64,000 nt of DNA from contig CM070875.1 in NCBI GenBank assembly GCA_036365515.1, forward strand, positions 8,956,501-9,020,500, in the 5' to 3' direction. The stretch is from Torymus aiolomorphi (taxonomy: Eukaryota > Arthropoda > Insecta > Hymenoptera > Torymidae). Positions 1 through 12,960 of the stretch are shown piece after piece (the stretch's first letter is position 1; each line of letters opens with the position of its first letter). Both the position numbers and the translations under genes were made by a program. The notes under the pieces are model-generated. The model was given only the letters and a program-made list of their open reading frames with translations. It searched no databases and had not been told where the DNA came from.

Positions 1-258
1 AAAGAGGAAGAAGTGCTATAATACCCTATGGAAAAGTTAAGCAAACAACTTTAGAAGCCGTTGAGTTTTAAAGGCGACTGAGAAGTACGTATAACGGCTG
101 AAAAAATTGGAAACTCATAAGTTTTCATTTGCCCGAAGGTCTGCGCGTATGGCCATCTACCCTTACTCATACACCCAAAGTACATCAACCATCATGGCAT
201 AGAATTCTTTATATAACATTGCCTTTGTACTAAAAGTACCATAATACAGTCTTTCAAA
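1..258. other. AT-rich non-coding DNA
   Basis: No open frame, repeat boundary or RNA signal that I can support is present. It grades into the C-rich flank of the first skew island. Confidence 0.6.
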
Positions 259-1330
259 ATGATAATTACATTTTCTTTTAAATTACATGTTACATATTCA
301 TACAACCAACAATTTGTTCACCGAAATCGCACTAACACCCCGTGCAATATTTCCTTACGAATAACGCTAGCGTCGCTCGACAACACAACGCTACACCTTC
401 GCATCTCTCTCGTAACATCCCTCGTAACAATACCACGGCAGCTGCACTCGCGCGCGCGCGCGCCCCTCACAGTAGTAACACGCCCGTATCGTTCAGGCAC
501 TACACCAGCAGCCACCCCCGCCCCCTCTAAAATCCATCCGCACTCAGCCACCCTCCACCTCCGGCCCATTAATTTTTCCCTCCTCCCCGGCCTCTCGAAC
601 GCGCTCTGCGCCGCGCGTCACTATCAAAACAAGCCTCTCCCTCTCTCAAGACATCCTCTCTTCCTCTCCCTCTCTGCAGTTTACCCTAAGACACGGGGTG
701 GGGGCGAAATTCCCGCGCGAAACTCGGCTTATCTGGCCTCTTATCCGCGCCCGGCGTCCCCGTGCATACAGTATACGTTATATACTCGAGTGCAGTTATG
801 CTGCTCCCTCCCTCTCTCTCTTTAGGTGCGCGAACGCGCGGAGTGCCACACCGATATCTGATATCTCTCTCCCCTCTCTCAAGTTCGGACGTAAAGGCAA
901 GTTCGGGAGAGGAGCGGGGACAATAAAAGCGTGATTCAGGGTAGGGAAGTTGGATGATAAAAAGAGCGTATGATCGCGCTCTTACGGGGTGTAATTTAAA
1001 ACGATTGTTCTCGGCGTATACGGATGGGACTGCGGCAATGATCGTAACCGTTGTTCGCAAGGTTCTGGTGTGTATGTGTGGATGCGAGAATTCGGGGAAA
1101 GGTCGATGATCGCGTGTGAGCTGCGACGGGGAGGAGGGGGAGGAGGAGGTTCGTATTTTTGCAAGCAGGTGCATCGTTGCGGGAGAGAGGGTAGTTTTCG
1201 AGGTGAGATGCTGCGAGCGTTCGCTGAGGGCAGCGGGTGTAATTTTAGCGGTGTAGCGTAGAGGTGTTTCGACGAAGATTTTTCAGTGGTAACGTCGTGC
1301 GCTTTCGTTTGGAAATTCGAATTTGAAAAT
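259..1330. promoter_or_regulatory. Skew-switch CpG island 1 (flip near 840)
   Basis: The left part is C-rich: a hand count of 481-600 gives C 60, G 15. The right part is G-rich: 1081-1200 gives G 54, C 15. CpG-dense words such as CGCGCGCGCG occur at about 449-462 and CT tracts precede the flip. The open frames across it are low-complexity and have no recognisable domain. A regulatory or origin role is inferred from composition only. Confidence 0.5.
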
Positions 1331-1439
1331 TAACGCGTTTAAATGGTTCGAGCTTTTTGACACAATGTAAATGTATATAAAGTTGATGACTAAATTTGTC
1401 TGATAGGTTTCATCGAATTTATATACAAATATTAATCAA

Positions 1440-1763
1440 AAGATTGCAAGTCAGACTATACTGAAAATAATAAACAAAAACACATTTATAACACACAATA
1501 ACCCTTTAAATAGTGAACAACTTTTTGCATATGAAGCCTTAATATATCACTATAGTACACTAAGAAATAAATACTTAAACACAGCAAGTATAACAAGAAA
1601 TAAGAATATTCAAATACCTTTAAGGCATAAAACAATAAGTTGTAAAGATAGCTATTTAAAAGCTATCACTATATACAATAAGCTACCAAATGATCTAAAA
1701 ATATTGAATGATACATATTATTGAAAAAATAAGTTAAAAGAGTGGATTACCAAAAATATTTAA
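1440..1763 (+). mobile_element. Non-LTR retrotransposon ORF2 C-terminal remnant
   Basis: Reading frame 1677 (mod 3 = 0) gives a typical LINE ORF2 tail containing IYNKLPNDLKILND, then after one in-frame TGA at 1731-1733, KNKLKEWITKNI and a terminal TAA at 1761-1763. The pattern (basic stretch, CK-S-L, IYN-LP--lK, then K-kLk-Wi) is the usual end of insect non-LTR reverse transcriptases. The clade (CR1, RTE or Jockey) cannot be fixed. The piece is 5'-truncated, as expected for LINEs. A CA-rich tail follows at once and may be the element's 3' simple repeat. Confidence 0.6.
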
Positions 1764-1777
1764 GAAAAATCTAATTA

Positions 1778-1779
<2 letters not shown>

Positions 1780-1813
<34 letters not shown>

Positions 1814-1850
1814 ACTCACCCACCCACCCACCCACACACACACACACACA
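1780..1850. repeat. (CA)n / (CCCA)n microsatellite
   Basis: About 70 bp of CA dinucleotides interrupted by CCCA units, directly 3' of the LINE remnant. Confidence 0.9.
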
Positions 1851-1859
1851 TATCGGGTA

Positions 1860-2319
1860 TTAAGTTTATATAAATGTTTTATCACGTGTTACAAGGAACA
1901 CTTTTATTAATTGTTAATTAATGTGCCATACCAAAACTAAACTTATATTGTCAATACACTATATTGTATTCATTGAACCTCAAAATCATAGTACTTACAA
2001 TTAGTCAAATTTTTTTTATATATAAGTTAATTAATAAGTAAGCTATACGACAAGACCTACATACAGACACTATTATGCGTCTCTGTAGGATGTCAGTTGG
2101 TCATATATATATCTGTATATTTGATGTAACGACAATTATTTTGGTAATAAATAATACATAATAATAAATAATAATAATAATAACATAGATTGCGTAATAT
2201 TTTACAACAATATCATAAAACTGTAATAAAATGTTCAAAAGAGGTATATCTTAAGAAAAAAAAGCCTGAAAAACATGTTTCAAAATTACTGCCAGCGCAT
2301 AAAATCATAACGGTACAAA
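1860..2319. other. AT-rich spacer with an (AAT)n tract
   Basis: No gene seen. A short imperfect AAT/AATA tract lies at about 2145-2182. Confidence 0.6.
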
Positions 2320-2617
2320 TTATACCGCGCCAACGGCTTTCATCGATATACGCGCCACCCAACACAATCCCATCGCGCTCTTCAACACTCCGTCTCATAA
2401 AAAGTTCCTCGATTACAGCCCCCCCCCCCCCGCCACGTAACTCCGAGAACGCTTAAAAATCCCAATAAGCGCAATCTGACGCATTTAATTACCGCGCGAG
2501 CGGCAAACAAGCGCAAGGGCAGGACCAGGCTCACTCGCAATTTTCTGGGTTACTCGTCCTCGTCCGCCGCCTCCTTCGCGCTGCACTAAACAATCTTTTT
2601 ACAGGACGCATTACGGC

Positions 2618-2660
<43 letters not shown>

Positions 2661-3585
2661 TTTCTCCCTTGGCAAGAAGACGACGACGGCAGCGACGGCG
2701 ATAGCGATCGCGCGAAACGAGCTGCTGCCGTCTGCTGCTGCTGCTGCTGCTCGTCTCTCCCGTGTATACACACATACACACTATATACGTGCGCATGTAT
2801 GTGTGTATACATGTACGGTAGAAAAGCCCCGCGGCTCGCCATAAAGAAAGCCACGACGGGTCCAGCTTCCGTTCTCTCTCTCTCTCTCTCTCTCTCCCAC
2901 TCTCTCTCGACCAGCGCGGCTCGCGTTTTATACGCGCGACAAAGGACTCGCGTTAGTTCTTTCTCTCTCACTCGCGCAAGCGAGCTCTCTTTTATTCCCT
3001 CTCGTTTCTCTATTTATGCCTCGCTTTCCTTCGTCGGCGCGCGCGCGCGCGAGCTGTGCTACTACCGCCGTCTTTCGCACTTTTCACCGGTTCTCGCGAC
3101 CGCACGTGTACGTATCCATGCACTCGTATCACACGGTCTCGCTTATAAACTATACGGACGGACATCTTCGTACATGTGCGCGCACACGTGTATATTACAC
3201 CCCCGCCGTATACACGATAGTTGCGCGTATAAGCGCGAGCGTTTTTAAGTCAGTGCATTTCCATTACATTACGTGCGTCCGTGTGTACGTGTGACTCTTG
3301 TATATATACACGTATAACTGAATTTATAATTCTGCGCATGTGTGGCCGTGTACCTATGGATACGTGGCTGCTACGCGTTTGTTGTTTGTCGCGCCTCCGC
3401 CATTTCCATGCACGCGAGAGAGCTTTTCCGAGGGCACGAGAAAGCTTTCTCTCTCTCTCTCTTTTCCTCCCTCTTCCACTACACAAGCGCCGCGACGAGC
3501 CGTTGACTTCGGATGGCAAATTTCATACGCGCGCCTTTGAGGGCCCTTTCTTTCCCCTCCTCCTCTCTGTGTGCATGTGCAAGAG

Positions 3586-3619
<34 letters not shown>

Positions 3620-4091
3620 TTCCTTCCCCCTCATCGTGATTTCTCCATGCGCAAGCGAGCGCTGCAGCCTTTCTCTCTCGCTCCCGCGACGTCTTTTCCA
3701 CCTTCTCCGTTGCCGACGCCGCCTATCTTTTCTTTCTTTGCGGAGAAAACCCCGCGTGCACGCGCGCGCGACCTCACGCTGAATTGAAGCGCTCTCTCTA
3801 TCTCTCTCATGTCCTTTCAAAGGGGCAAGAGCGAGAGAGAAAGAGGGAGAGAGAGTCTTTATGCGCAAGGGCCCGGGGTTGCTTTTGTTAAGTGACAAAT
3901 ATCGTCGTTTCGAATGTACACGTGAGGAGAGTCTTGCGGTTGCACTTTGAGATTCTTATCTGTAGAGTCAATGCGGTAGCAGAGGCCTCGAGATATTTTC
4001 TTCTTCTTCTCCTTTTCTTTTTTATCTTGCTGCGGATTTTTCCTTCTCGAAGTTTTAATGCGACAGACGCAAAGGTGTAGGTAGCAGTGTG

Positions 4092-4133
<42 letters not shown>

Positions 4134-4400
4134 CGGTGATGTCGTGTATAGGAAAGAAACAAGTGAAGCGTAAATGTTGAAGAGCGTTTTTTATGTAAGG
4201 AGGGTTTTTAAAGACGCGAGCAGTCGGTGTCACGGTTCTGGGTTTTGTAAGGAGTTGCGATGATAATAATCGATATAATGTGAATTTTAAACAAAATGCT
4301 AAAACGATGATGTGAGAAATTTCGTTTCAAGAGATGCAAGAAAAAGCCGTCATTGAAAAAAAAGTAGGTACACGTCGGGCATAGCCAGACGCGCACTTTA
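2320..4400. promoter_or_regulatory. Skew-switch island 2 (flip near 3790)
   Basis: A long C/CT-rich left flank includes a C run at about 2420, (CT)n at 2619-2657, a CTG run at 2728-2750, and (CT)n at 2876-2896 and 3589-3616. It is followed by a G-rich right flank with GA at about 3831-3854 and a (GAT)n run at 4096-4132. The open frames here are translations of these arrays and show no conserved domain. Confidence 0.45.
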
Positions 4401-4714
4401 CAAGCCCTTTGTGATTTTTTCTTCAAAAGCGCAGAGTAATGGAATTTTCAAAAAAGCATTTCCGTATTCTTGCCACACGTTTCTTATTCTCGCGAAGTAT
4501 GAGAAAATTTCCCGCTATTATCTTAAAATTTTCAAGTTCAATAATAATACGTTATCCACTGTAGTACCTTGCTCATACATATTTAGAATCTACCGTATAC
4601 GAATGCTACAGTAGTTTCCCCCGATTTCTCTCACATAAACCATAATTCCCTATACATTTGAAATTTAACCACTATACCAAAACAGAAACGTTTCCTCTCT
4701 TTTTCGCAAACAGT

Positions 4715-5264
4715 TATAAGGTAAAAGACCTAGAAGATGGACACTTTGAAAAGTTAAAGCAATAGATGAACAGGACAAAAATCATATATAAAATTCAAAA
4801 ATGATGAAACATTTTGTTTTCTAATTTTCGTTTGTGTATGAACTTTCTTATGAAGCTAATTTGAAGTCGATTTGTGGTTTACAAAAAGAAAAAATTAAGA
4901 GAATCAAATATTGAGGTTATGGTGAGAGCCGATGGTGCTATCCATCTGTACCTTCCATATGAATTTTGTGGTAGCAGTAGTTGGACCATTTATATTACAT
5001 GTAATTTCTCTGTCCGACTACTCCTGTAAAGAAAAGAATCACCTGTCCATCTTCTCCGACAATTGAGTCATTACTTAAAGCCGATTTAAATTTTATATTT
5101 TAATCGTTTATTAACAATATTTTCTCTTATTTGTTACAAAAATGTATTCCGTTCATTATACATATATCGAAATTTTTACCCAAGCCAATGATTTTCACTG
5201 AGAAAAAAATCATTGAAAATTTTTAGAGTCATAAGTGTCCATCTTCTGGGTCTTTTACCTTATA
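4715..5264. mobile_element. 550-bp MITE with AGAAGATGGACA word repeats
   Basis: Inverted termini of about 28 bp match with one mismatch: AGGTAAAAGACC followed by AGAAGATGGACAC on the left, reverse complement at 5233-5260. TATA lies at both outer edges. The word GATGGACA/TGTCCATC recurs inside (about 4933-4955 and 5042-5056). There is no coding capacity. It is a non-autonomous DNA element of unknown superfamily. Confidence 0.65.
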
Positions 5265-6370
5265 CCCTCCGCACCAAACCAATCAAAGTGTTCCGAACCA
5301 GACGAACCAACCGCGCTATTTAAACCTCCGCACACCGTTGCGCACAAAAAAAACCTTTTTTCCCCCCATAGCACCTGCACACCCGCAGTGTTTACCGCGC
5401 GAAAGCCCGCCGATACATTTTCTATTAATTCCCCCCTTCGCGCAGCGACCGAGAAAGAGAGAACACTCGCGCGCGCCATATTTTTCCCTCCATATGAGCC
5501 ACCCTACCGTCTCTCTCCCTACACGCCGCCGTAAAATCCCGACCGATCTGCGCGCGGGAAATATACCGTCCGGTGAGAATTTATAGAGCAAAAAGGGGGG
5601 TTACGCACCGTTCGCGCGTAACATACGTAACTAACCCTTTTTTCCTCCTCTCGCACTCCCTCCCAGTTTTCAATGGCACATACGCGCACACGTATATGCG
5701 TTCGGGTGCGGGAGTGGGAAAGACGTCCCCCCTCCCGGGCGTCCGAAGTTTTTCACGAGCGGCACAAAGCGGCGAGTTAGGACTCTTGAACGCGCGCCAA
5801 GAGAGCTGCCGCCGCCGCCACCCCCTTCTCCCAACTTCGCCTCTCTCTCTTTTTATCCCATCTCTCTAGCTCTCGGTGATGGGCAAGTTTTTCCCCTTTG
5901 CGTGTACATTTTTTCCGCGTCTCCGCGCTCTCGTTGCTGAGCGCGAGATGTATATATGTATGCGCTCGCGCGCGGAGTATATGTTTCAGGGTTTTATACA
6001 CACGATCAGCAGGGCGCATATCTTTTTTCCGCCCTTCTTTCTCCTGCGAGTGCTTCGCGTATGAGCGAGTGAGGCGCAGGGTGGAAGGTTGTCGAAATGC
6101 GTAGTATTTTAGTGAAATTAAGGGTGCGATGAAGGGAGTTTTTTTTTTTTTTTTTTTTTCTCAAGAAGCTCCGGTGAGTGTATACTTTATATTGTTTTCA
6201 TTGCGGGGATTGCGAGAGAGCGATGGGGTGAGAATCTGCTGCCGGATGAAAGGAGAGCCGGATTAATTAAAATCGGTTTACCGCGAATGATTTTCGGCAC
6301 TTGACATGGGGTAAAGTCTGCCGGGGCTTGAGATAATTAGATAATTAAGCGGGTTGATTGTATGCGCGTA
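5265..6370. promoter_or_regulatory. Skew-switch island 3 (flip near 5870)
   Basis: C-rich on the left (C runs at 5361-5367 and about 5430; CCGCCGCCGCCACCCCC at about 5809-5826). G/T-rich on the right from about 5876, with a T run at 6140-6160. No conserved reading frame. Confidence 0.45.
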
Positions 6371-6970
6371 TTATGTATACAAAAAAATGCGAAGTAATTA
6401 TATTGTGACTGGAATGTACACGTCATTTATTATACTAAACTATACTAACACAATTAAATATCGATGTAAACAGTAGTATAGATGTCTACCATATTGGCAT
6501 CGCCCTTTTATTTATTTTTGACAATTCTAGAATCTTTAAAAAAAAAATTATACAAAATGCATCACTAAAAGAGAAATATGCTATGGAAAAATCGACAGTA
6601 ATTGATTTATAATAGTATACCCTAACTAATAGTAAGTATGAAATCTATTGATGATAAAGTCGCAAAAACAGATCGAACGAATCGACCTTTTCATTTGTAA
6701 TGCTAATTTAATGGAAAAAATATTTTAATTTTATTTTAAAATAAAATTTCAAGATCTTAAATGACAGATATTTAGTCAGGTGTTACGATGAAACAGACGT
6801 TCGCATAAATTTTTCCTATAGTTGAGGAGACACATTTTAATATTTTAAATAAAAATTTGGTATATTATTTGACAAAATAAAATTTCGAACCCCCACGGGT
6901 TCTTCGGTCGCCGGATCCCCCTCAAGTACACGTGTGATATAATTTTTGTGAACTTGAATAATTTATTTAC
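6371..6970. other. AT-rich spacer
   Basis: No gene or repeat boundary recognised. A short GC-richer patch at 6886-6920 is unexplained. Confidence 0.5.
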
Positions 6971-6972
6971 CC

Positions 6973-7210
6973 ACGTAAAAAATGGGTCTGAAGTTTGCAA
7001 TGTTGTAGTGCAACGAAATAAAAAAATATTTGATTTTCCTTCAAGTTTGTAATAACTAATATTAATTTTCCATGTAGATTTATTGTTTTATAGTATCAAT
7101 AATTTTATAACAAAGATTTAGATAAAATTTCCATTGCTTAAAAACTTTAATTAATTGTAAAAAATTATTTCGTTGCATTCCAACGATGCAAACTTCAGAC
7201 CCATCGTAAA
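6973..7210. mobile_element. Inverted-repeat element, left half of a composite
   Basis: The arm at 6973-7021 (ATGGGTCTGAAGTTTGCA and beyond) is the reverse complement of 7164-7209, with a few mismatches, around an AT-rich loop. It shares the ACGTAAAAA terminus with the next element, so the two may form one composite unit, 6973-7491. Confidence 0.6.
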
Positions 7211-7490
7211 AATGATTTATCCAGATTGTATACAACTAAAATCAGTATACAGAAGTGATTATATACAAATTGTATAAATCGTATAAAAGTTGTATACAAT
7301 CGGTATAGAAGTTGTATATAATCGATATACAAATTGTATACAAATTATATAAATTATTTTTTTTTAATTTTTTTTTCTATTATTTCTTGTACAAATTGTA
7401 TAACGATTGTATACAATTTGTATAGAATAATTTCTGAACACGGATTTTATACATCGGTTGTATACAATCTGGATAAATCATTTTTACGTG
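7205..7490. mobile_element. 286-bp inverted-repeat MITE, TTGTATAC word
   Basis: Perfect 32-33 bp ends begin CGTAAAAATGATTTATCC and are mirrored at 7458-7490. The interior is packed with TTGTATA/TATACAA words in both orientations, at least ten copies. No coding capacity. Confidence 0.7.
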
Positions 7491-7553
7491 CGTAACTTCA
7501 AAGAATATGTGCAAACATCCCCATTCATGTGCTATTTGATATCTTTGACAGTA

Positions 7554-8735
7554 CCCTGGTAGAAATTGTAACCAACCGTACGCCATCCGTTCGCCAAATC
7601 GCAAGGATTTGGCCAACCGTTTAACCAACAGTTAACGATAAATACCGCTTATTTCGTCACGGAATCGACCTTGCGCTTGGTCAATGAATGTTTAATATTA
7701 AAAATCTTAAATAAAAATCATTTACACAACTTATTATTTAAATAAAACTCTCAAAATTTTATTATTCATAGAATAATCAAAACCCACATATTAATAGTAT
7801 TTTTCTTCAGATAAATATGGTTAAATCGGTAACGGGTATAGTTTTGTTTGTTCAAATTGAGGTTAGGGCGTGACTTTTTGACGTAAATCAGGACATGTAC
7901 AGGTGGATACTTACATTTTTTAAAATTTAAAAGTATCCTATATTTAAAATTTGAAAGAATCCTACATAAAAGGTATTCTACATTTAAAATTTGAGAGTAT
8001 CCTACATAAATTCTTCGTACTCGTATTGCTCCGTTTTCTACACGGTGCTCCGTTACCATCTGACCTTTACAGTGAAGCAAAACCACGCGATCCCGGCAAT
8101 CCCGTCACGTGACTCGTATGAGTCTGCGCAGTTAAATACTTTTACCTATACATAACACATGAACCTGCGATCGCACTCGTGTGTATGTAATATAGAGCAA
8201 TGAAATGGCTTTCGATTAAGAGGGATATGTTATATAGTAAAAACTAACGCAATATACGTAAAAGCGCATTGAATTTTTCGTAGACCCATTTCAATGTATA
8301 TGTAGCACGGGTCGCTCCTTTAGGCTTCTTCTATACTTGCCTTCGGAGCGCTCCCGCGCTCCTTGATGTGTGTATTTATGTGCATGTGTGCTTGTCTTGC
8401 AGAAAGCGGGATGCAGACAGTAATTTCGGAGCATAGCCCACGTGCTACGCTGTCTACTTAACCTTCAAATAAATTTACTTCCAACTTCATTCAAATATTT
8501 TTTTAATGCATTACAATAATTTTTATTATTGTTTATGTATCAAAATCTTTTTACATATCTATATTTCTTATTAATTTCTATTATTGTTTTATGAGCTACT
8601 CAATGTTTTATTATTGATTGATAGTCCACCAACCGTTGGTTAACCGTTGGTCAATATTTTTCTTATTCGTTGGCCTAAATTATTGGCCAACAGTTAGTAG
8701 ATAAGCCATCCGAGTTGGTTTATTTTCTACCAGGG
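7554..8735. mobile_element. 1.18-kb element with CCCTGGTAGAAAT ends
   Basis: The left end CCCTGGTAGAAAT and the right end CTACCAGGG are inverted and bounded by TA on both sides (7552-7553 and 8736-8737), which suggests a TA target duplication as in Tc1/mariner-like elements. Subterminal regions repeat AACCAACCGT and ACGGTTGG-type words. The middle has imperfect TATCCTACAT repeats (7925-8010) and a CGCTCC-rich patch (8311-8365). A 106-codon minus-strand frame (7766-8086) has no recognisable domain. It belongs to the CCCTGGTAGAAAT family seen elsewhere in the window. Confidence 0.65.
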
Positions 8736-8908
8736 TATCTGAGACCATTATTAAGTATAGCATATCGGAATATTTGTAACCTTATGTCCATGTGATATTT
8801 GAATATTTTTTGTACTATTGTGATGCAATATTTGGTATCAATTTAATTATGTCAATTTGATCAAATGGACTTATCTTATGTAAATCTAAAAGACACAATA
8901 ATTTTGAC

Positions 8909-8919
8909 TATATATAAGG
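8909..8919 (+). promoter_or_regulatory. TATA box of the serine protease gene
   Basis: TATATATAAGG lies about 75 bp upstream of the chosen ATG. A start of transcription about 30 bp downstream, near 8940, would leave out the upstream in-frame ATGs at 8925 and 8931, which supports using the ATG at 8991. Confidence 0.5.
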
Positions 8920-8990
8920 TGTAAATGTCCATGGATTACTTTAATTTGAAATGTCAATTCAGTAGGAAAAAGTTAATTCAAGTATACAAA

Positions 8991-11544
8991 ATGAAAAAAG
9001 TGATTTGGAATTGGGCATTTTGCATTGTAGTTTGTTTAGCTTCCGAAGCCAATCCGCAACTCGTAAGTTTTATGTTTAATGCCGTAAGATTCTTATCTAA
9101 AATTTATTGTTTTATTTGCAAGTGTGTGTGTAAAGCGAGCGCGTAAATTTTACTTTATACAAGATTTTTTCACTTTACACGTGGTATAAAAAGTATATTT
9201 TACACACTAAAAATTTAACTATCGCATGAACTTTACGCTCGTCAATATATAAATATAATTTATATTATATAAAAAAACCAGCTCCCAATTTTATTAAATA
9301 TATAGTTCAAATATAAAATATGTTTATTCAGTTTACATCTTTTTTGAATGATCGACAACTTCATTAATATTTACAAAAATTACATTTTTTCGTATTTTTG
9401 AAATCCTCATTTAACGACTTAACTTAAATAAATATAACTGCTCTGTTCACGGTTCTTTTAAGCTATGGTTTTTAAAGGGCGTCCATGACACAATAATTCC
9501 GCCCTCTTATCTCAAGATTATAGTTCAAACTTTTCAATCTAACATCAAACCTAACTTAATTAATAAACTGACGATTCCCTAATAAATAATTTGGTATTCT
9601 GTTATTATTGAGAGTATTACTTATTACATACCCTCTAACCGAGATAATTTTCATTTTAATTTGCTCCGAAATTCAATTAAAAATTTTTATTTCGCTCCAC
9701 GATATAACAGACAATAAAACAACTAATTAGCTTATAAAAACTAATAAAAACAAAATTACGATAAACCATAACATTGTTTTCTCTTCTCCCGCGAAATTTA
9801 AATTTTTATTTGACTTTTGGATTCCCTTAAAGAGACAGGAAGAAATACGTTATCATTCATTTTTATTTACAAAAATGATTAGTGCAATACTATATTTCTT
9901 CCATATAATAGATTATTTTAATTTCTTCTTAATTCCGTATTATCAATTTTCTTTCAAACATCTGGAGTTCAATGTACGTATTGTTTTAGGGTTCATATAG
10001 CAGTAATTATGGATATGGGCCATACTATTCAAAACCCCTAAGTCTAAATTTATTACCACTAATAAATACTTGCGATTCCTGTGGTAAGTAAACAATGTAT
10101 ATTATTTGCATATAATTACTGTTGGTTACTGATATTATTGTAATTCAATAGTTATATACAAAGCTCGTACTAGGTAGCACGATACTTCGGTTAAAACAAG
10201 ATTTAAGAGTGAATATATTTCAATAGTTTTAAAGTCATTTCGTGATATCTTAGACTACATAACTAACAAGTTAAATTTTCTTTGAAATTTTTAAATAGAT
10301 TTACAATGGAATTATTTCTACCATATATTTTCTTGTCAAATCCAAAGTTTTTCACTCAAAAACCTCATGTTATATTTAGAGTGCGGAGCCATACCAAGAA
10401 TGAACAGAATTGTAGGTGGAGAGCACGCGAATCAATACGAATTTCCCTGGCTAGTCAAACTCGATTACAATGGTACTTACTGTGGTGGAGCTATAATATC
10501 GCCGAAACACATCATAACTGCTGCGCATTGTACCGAAGCGTAAGTTTCTTATCAGTAATTTATTTATTCCCAGTCATTCATCATTTTTTAATTCAAACAA
10601 ATATGTACAATGACGATGTCCAATATATATTCCAGTCGCCTTGTACAACTTTTTAACATTCAATTTGTCGACGGAACAGTACGTCGGGGTAGAACTATCA
10701 CAAAACATTATTATTTTAATAAGGACACTTATAACAATGATATTGCCATCATAGAAATGGACGAATATGTGAACTTCGATAAAGGAGTCGTTAAAAGAGT
10801 CTGCTTACCTACTGAAGGTAATTTTTTAAGTTATTATGTAACATGAAAACAAAGAGATAAAAGTTGTATTTTAACTATATCAAAAACTTGAAAGCCCAAA
10901 TAATAATAAACTAATCATAATTTCTGAGATATGATATAAAAAATAATAAAATGATAATGATATGTAAAATTAATGTGAAGATATATACAACATCGCATTA
11001 AAAAGATTTCTTCGCATTTTAACAGGGCAAGATTTTAGCGGTACCCGTGCTGTTGCTGCCGGATGGGGGAACACTCGCCAGGGTGTTGGAGGAAACAGAG
11101 ATTTGAACAAAGTTATTTTGCCTATCATGTCAGAAGCTGAGTGCGATCAATTTCACTATACTAAATCCTGGGTCACTGAGAACATGTTCTGCGCAGGATA
11201 CCTAGAAGGAAGACAGGACACCTGCCATGTAAGTTAATCATTTTCAATGATTTTATCTTACATTAAAATTCACGGTTAATTACTTTATCCATAAATTTAA
11301 TATATCTTTCACTATTTTAGGGTGATAGCGGTGGCCCACTTATTGTTCGTCAAAATGGACGTATCGTGCTTGCCGGTATGTATATTTAGCGAATCAGAAA
11401 TGCTTATACAATGACAATAAGTTGGTAATTTTAAATAAAATAATGTCCAACAATTTGGCTGCAGGTATCGTCTCAAATGGAAGAGGTTGCGCACGTGCGG
11501 GATATCCTGGTCTTTATACGAAAGTCAGTAAATACGTGAGCTAG
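8991..11544 (+). CDS. Trypsin-like S1 serine protease, seven exons, C-terminal nonsense codon
   Basis: Secreted chymotrypsin-fold endopeptidase. Exons: 8991-9062, 9990-10083, 10380-10539, 10636-10817, 11026-11228, 11321-11375, 11465-11544. All introns are GT-AG and the phases join to 281 codons. The ATG at 8991 opens a signal peptide (MKKVIWNWAFCIVVCLA). A short pro-region ends in the CDSCECG cysteine cluster found in some hymenopteran secreted S1 proteases. The activation site is R65|IVGG. Triad: H105 (TAAHC), D144 (NNDI), S240 (GDSGGP). D234, G261 and G271 fit trypsin specificity (cleavage after Lys/Arg). Oddities: N260 replaces the near-universal Trp after Ser259 (position 215). TAG at 11542-11544 falls where the conserved Trp of the final helix is expected, and frame-compatible codons run on to a second stop at 11590-11592. 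It may therefore be a recent pseudogene, a truncated enzyme or a sequence error. Digestive, immune or venom roles are all possible and cannot be told apart. Confidence 0.88.
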
Positions 11545-11592
11545 ATTAGCGAACACACTGGCGGTGAATGCATCTGTGTGCATAAAAATTAG

Positions 11593-12213
11593 TTTTCGTT
11601 TTCTTTTAATATATTTATTAAGAACGTATTTATTTGTTTTATACTCTTACAATTTTTAAGGCAACGTAAAGTTTATCTATCAAATAATCAAAATATTAAA
11701 AAAAAAACCGCTGCCAATTTATTGGCCCGTGGCTTCCTCAAACTTAATTTGCTGATTCCTTTAATTAATTTTTAACAACAAAATTTATAATTTTTGCAAT
11801 AATTTATTACATAATTATAATCAAATTCATTTACGAAGATTGAACATAATGAATTCAAATTTTTACAGATTATAGCTATTTATATTCTGCAATATTATGA
11901 TTTTTCTCAAAAAAAATGACCGTTTAGTTTGGGAGTTATAAGAGTTATAAGCTTTTTAAAACAAACACATTTTTGTTAATAAAAAAGAACCGTGATAGCT
12001 AGAAATTTTTTTTTAGAAAATATAGGTGTTATAATTCCTTTTTTGAATGCTACCCATCCGATTCAGATGCACAGAGCCGTTCTTGAGAAATTACGATTTG
12101 AAAAAAAGGTTAAAAAAATTTTAACCTCAAATATTTCTCTGAAATTTCTGCACTAATCATTTTCCCCAAAGAATTCGACCGAGAACTATCCAAAATCTAC
12201 CTCTACAGCTGCA
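11593..12213. other. AT-rich intergenic DNA
   Basis: 3' flank of the protease. No gene, clear poly(A) signal or element boundary recognised. Confidence 0.6.
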
Positions 12214-12873
12214 TTCAACGCGCTTCGCACGTATTATTATTTTTCTTTTATTTAAGATTATGAACATGATCAAGTTTGTTATTTTTAATTTAAAAGTTTG
12301 TTTCAATTAGTTTATATTACTCGATAATAACGTAATTTTGAGAAATAAAATAATGAAATTTTTCTTGTATTATTTTAATTATTCAGTTTTAAATACTCAA
12401 ACTCGAGAATTCGATCTTGAAAATTCAAACATATTAGATTTTGGCGCCTATTATATATAAACCAATCAAATGAGTCAGTAACAACCAATCAATAACAACC
12501 ATTTTATCTCGTACTGATACAGCAAGCTCCAAGTGGTTGCGTCGCGCTTTGCTCGATTTTAAGTCGTGCGAATTAGTTTAAATGAATTATTTACAGTATT
12601 TACAAAAGGTTGAAAAATTCTAGTTAGCTAGAAAACAGCAAGTAGTGGCCAAGTCGGAAACCTCACAGTAGTTTACGACCAACTTGGGTGTTCCATAGGG
12701 CCTGGTGCTGGGCCCACTATTGTTCTACTTGTACATCGACGATGTACACGAACTCTTTGAGGCTAACGGTGCTGGACACGTTCTCTATGCCGAAGACCTA
12801 CAGATATACATTCAAGTACCGCAAAATCAAATTCACGAGGATATTTCCAAGCTCTCTTCAGTGGCCAAAGAGG

Positions 12874-12910
<37 letters not shown>

Positions 12911-12911
12911 G

Positions 12912-12960
<49 letters not shown>

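Noticed and set aside
7766..8086. 106-codon minus frame inside the CCCTGG element as a transposase
   Set aside because: No DDE/D-like spacing or helix-turn-helix is visible, and it ends inside AT repeats.
8925..8991. Upstream ATG (8925) as the protease start
   Set aside because: It would put 22 polar residues ahead of the signal peptide, and it lies before the expected transcription start set by the TATA box.
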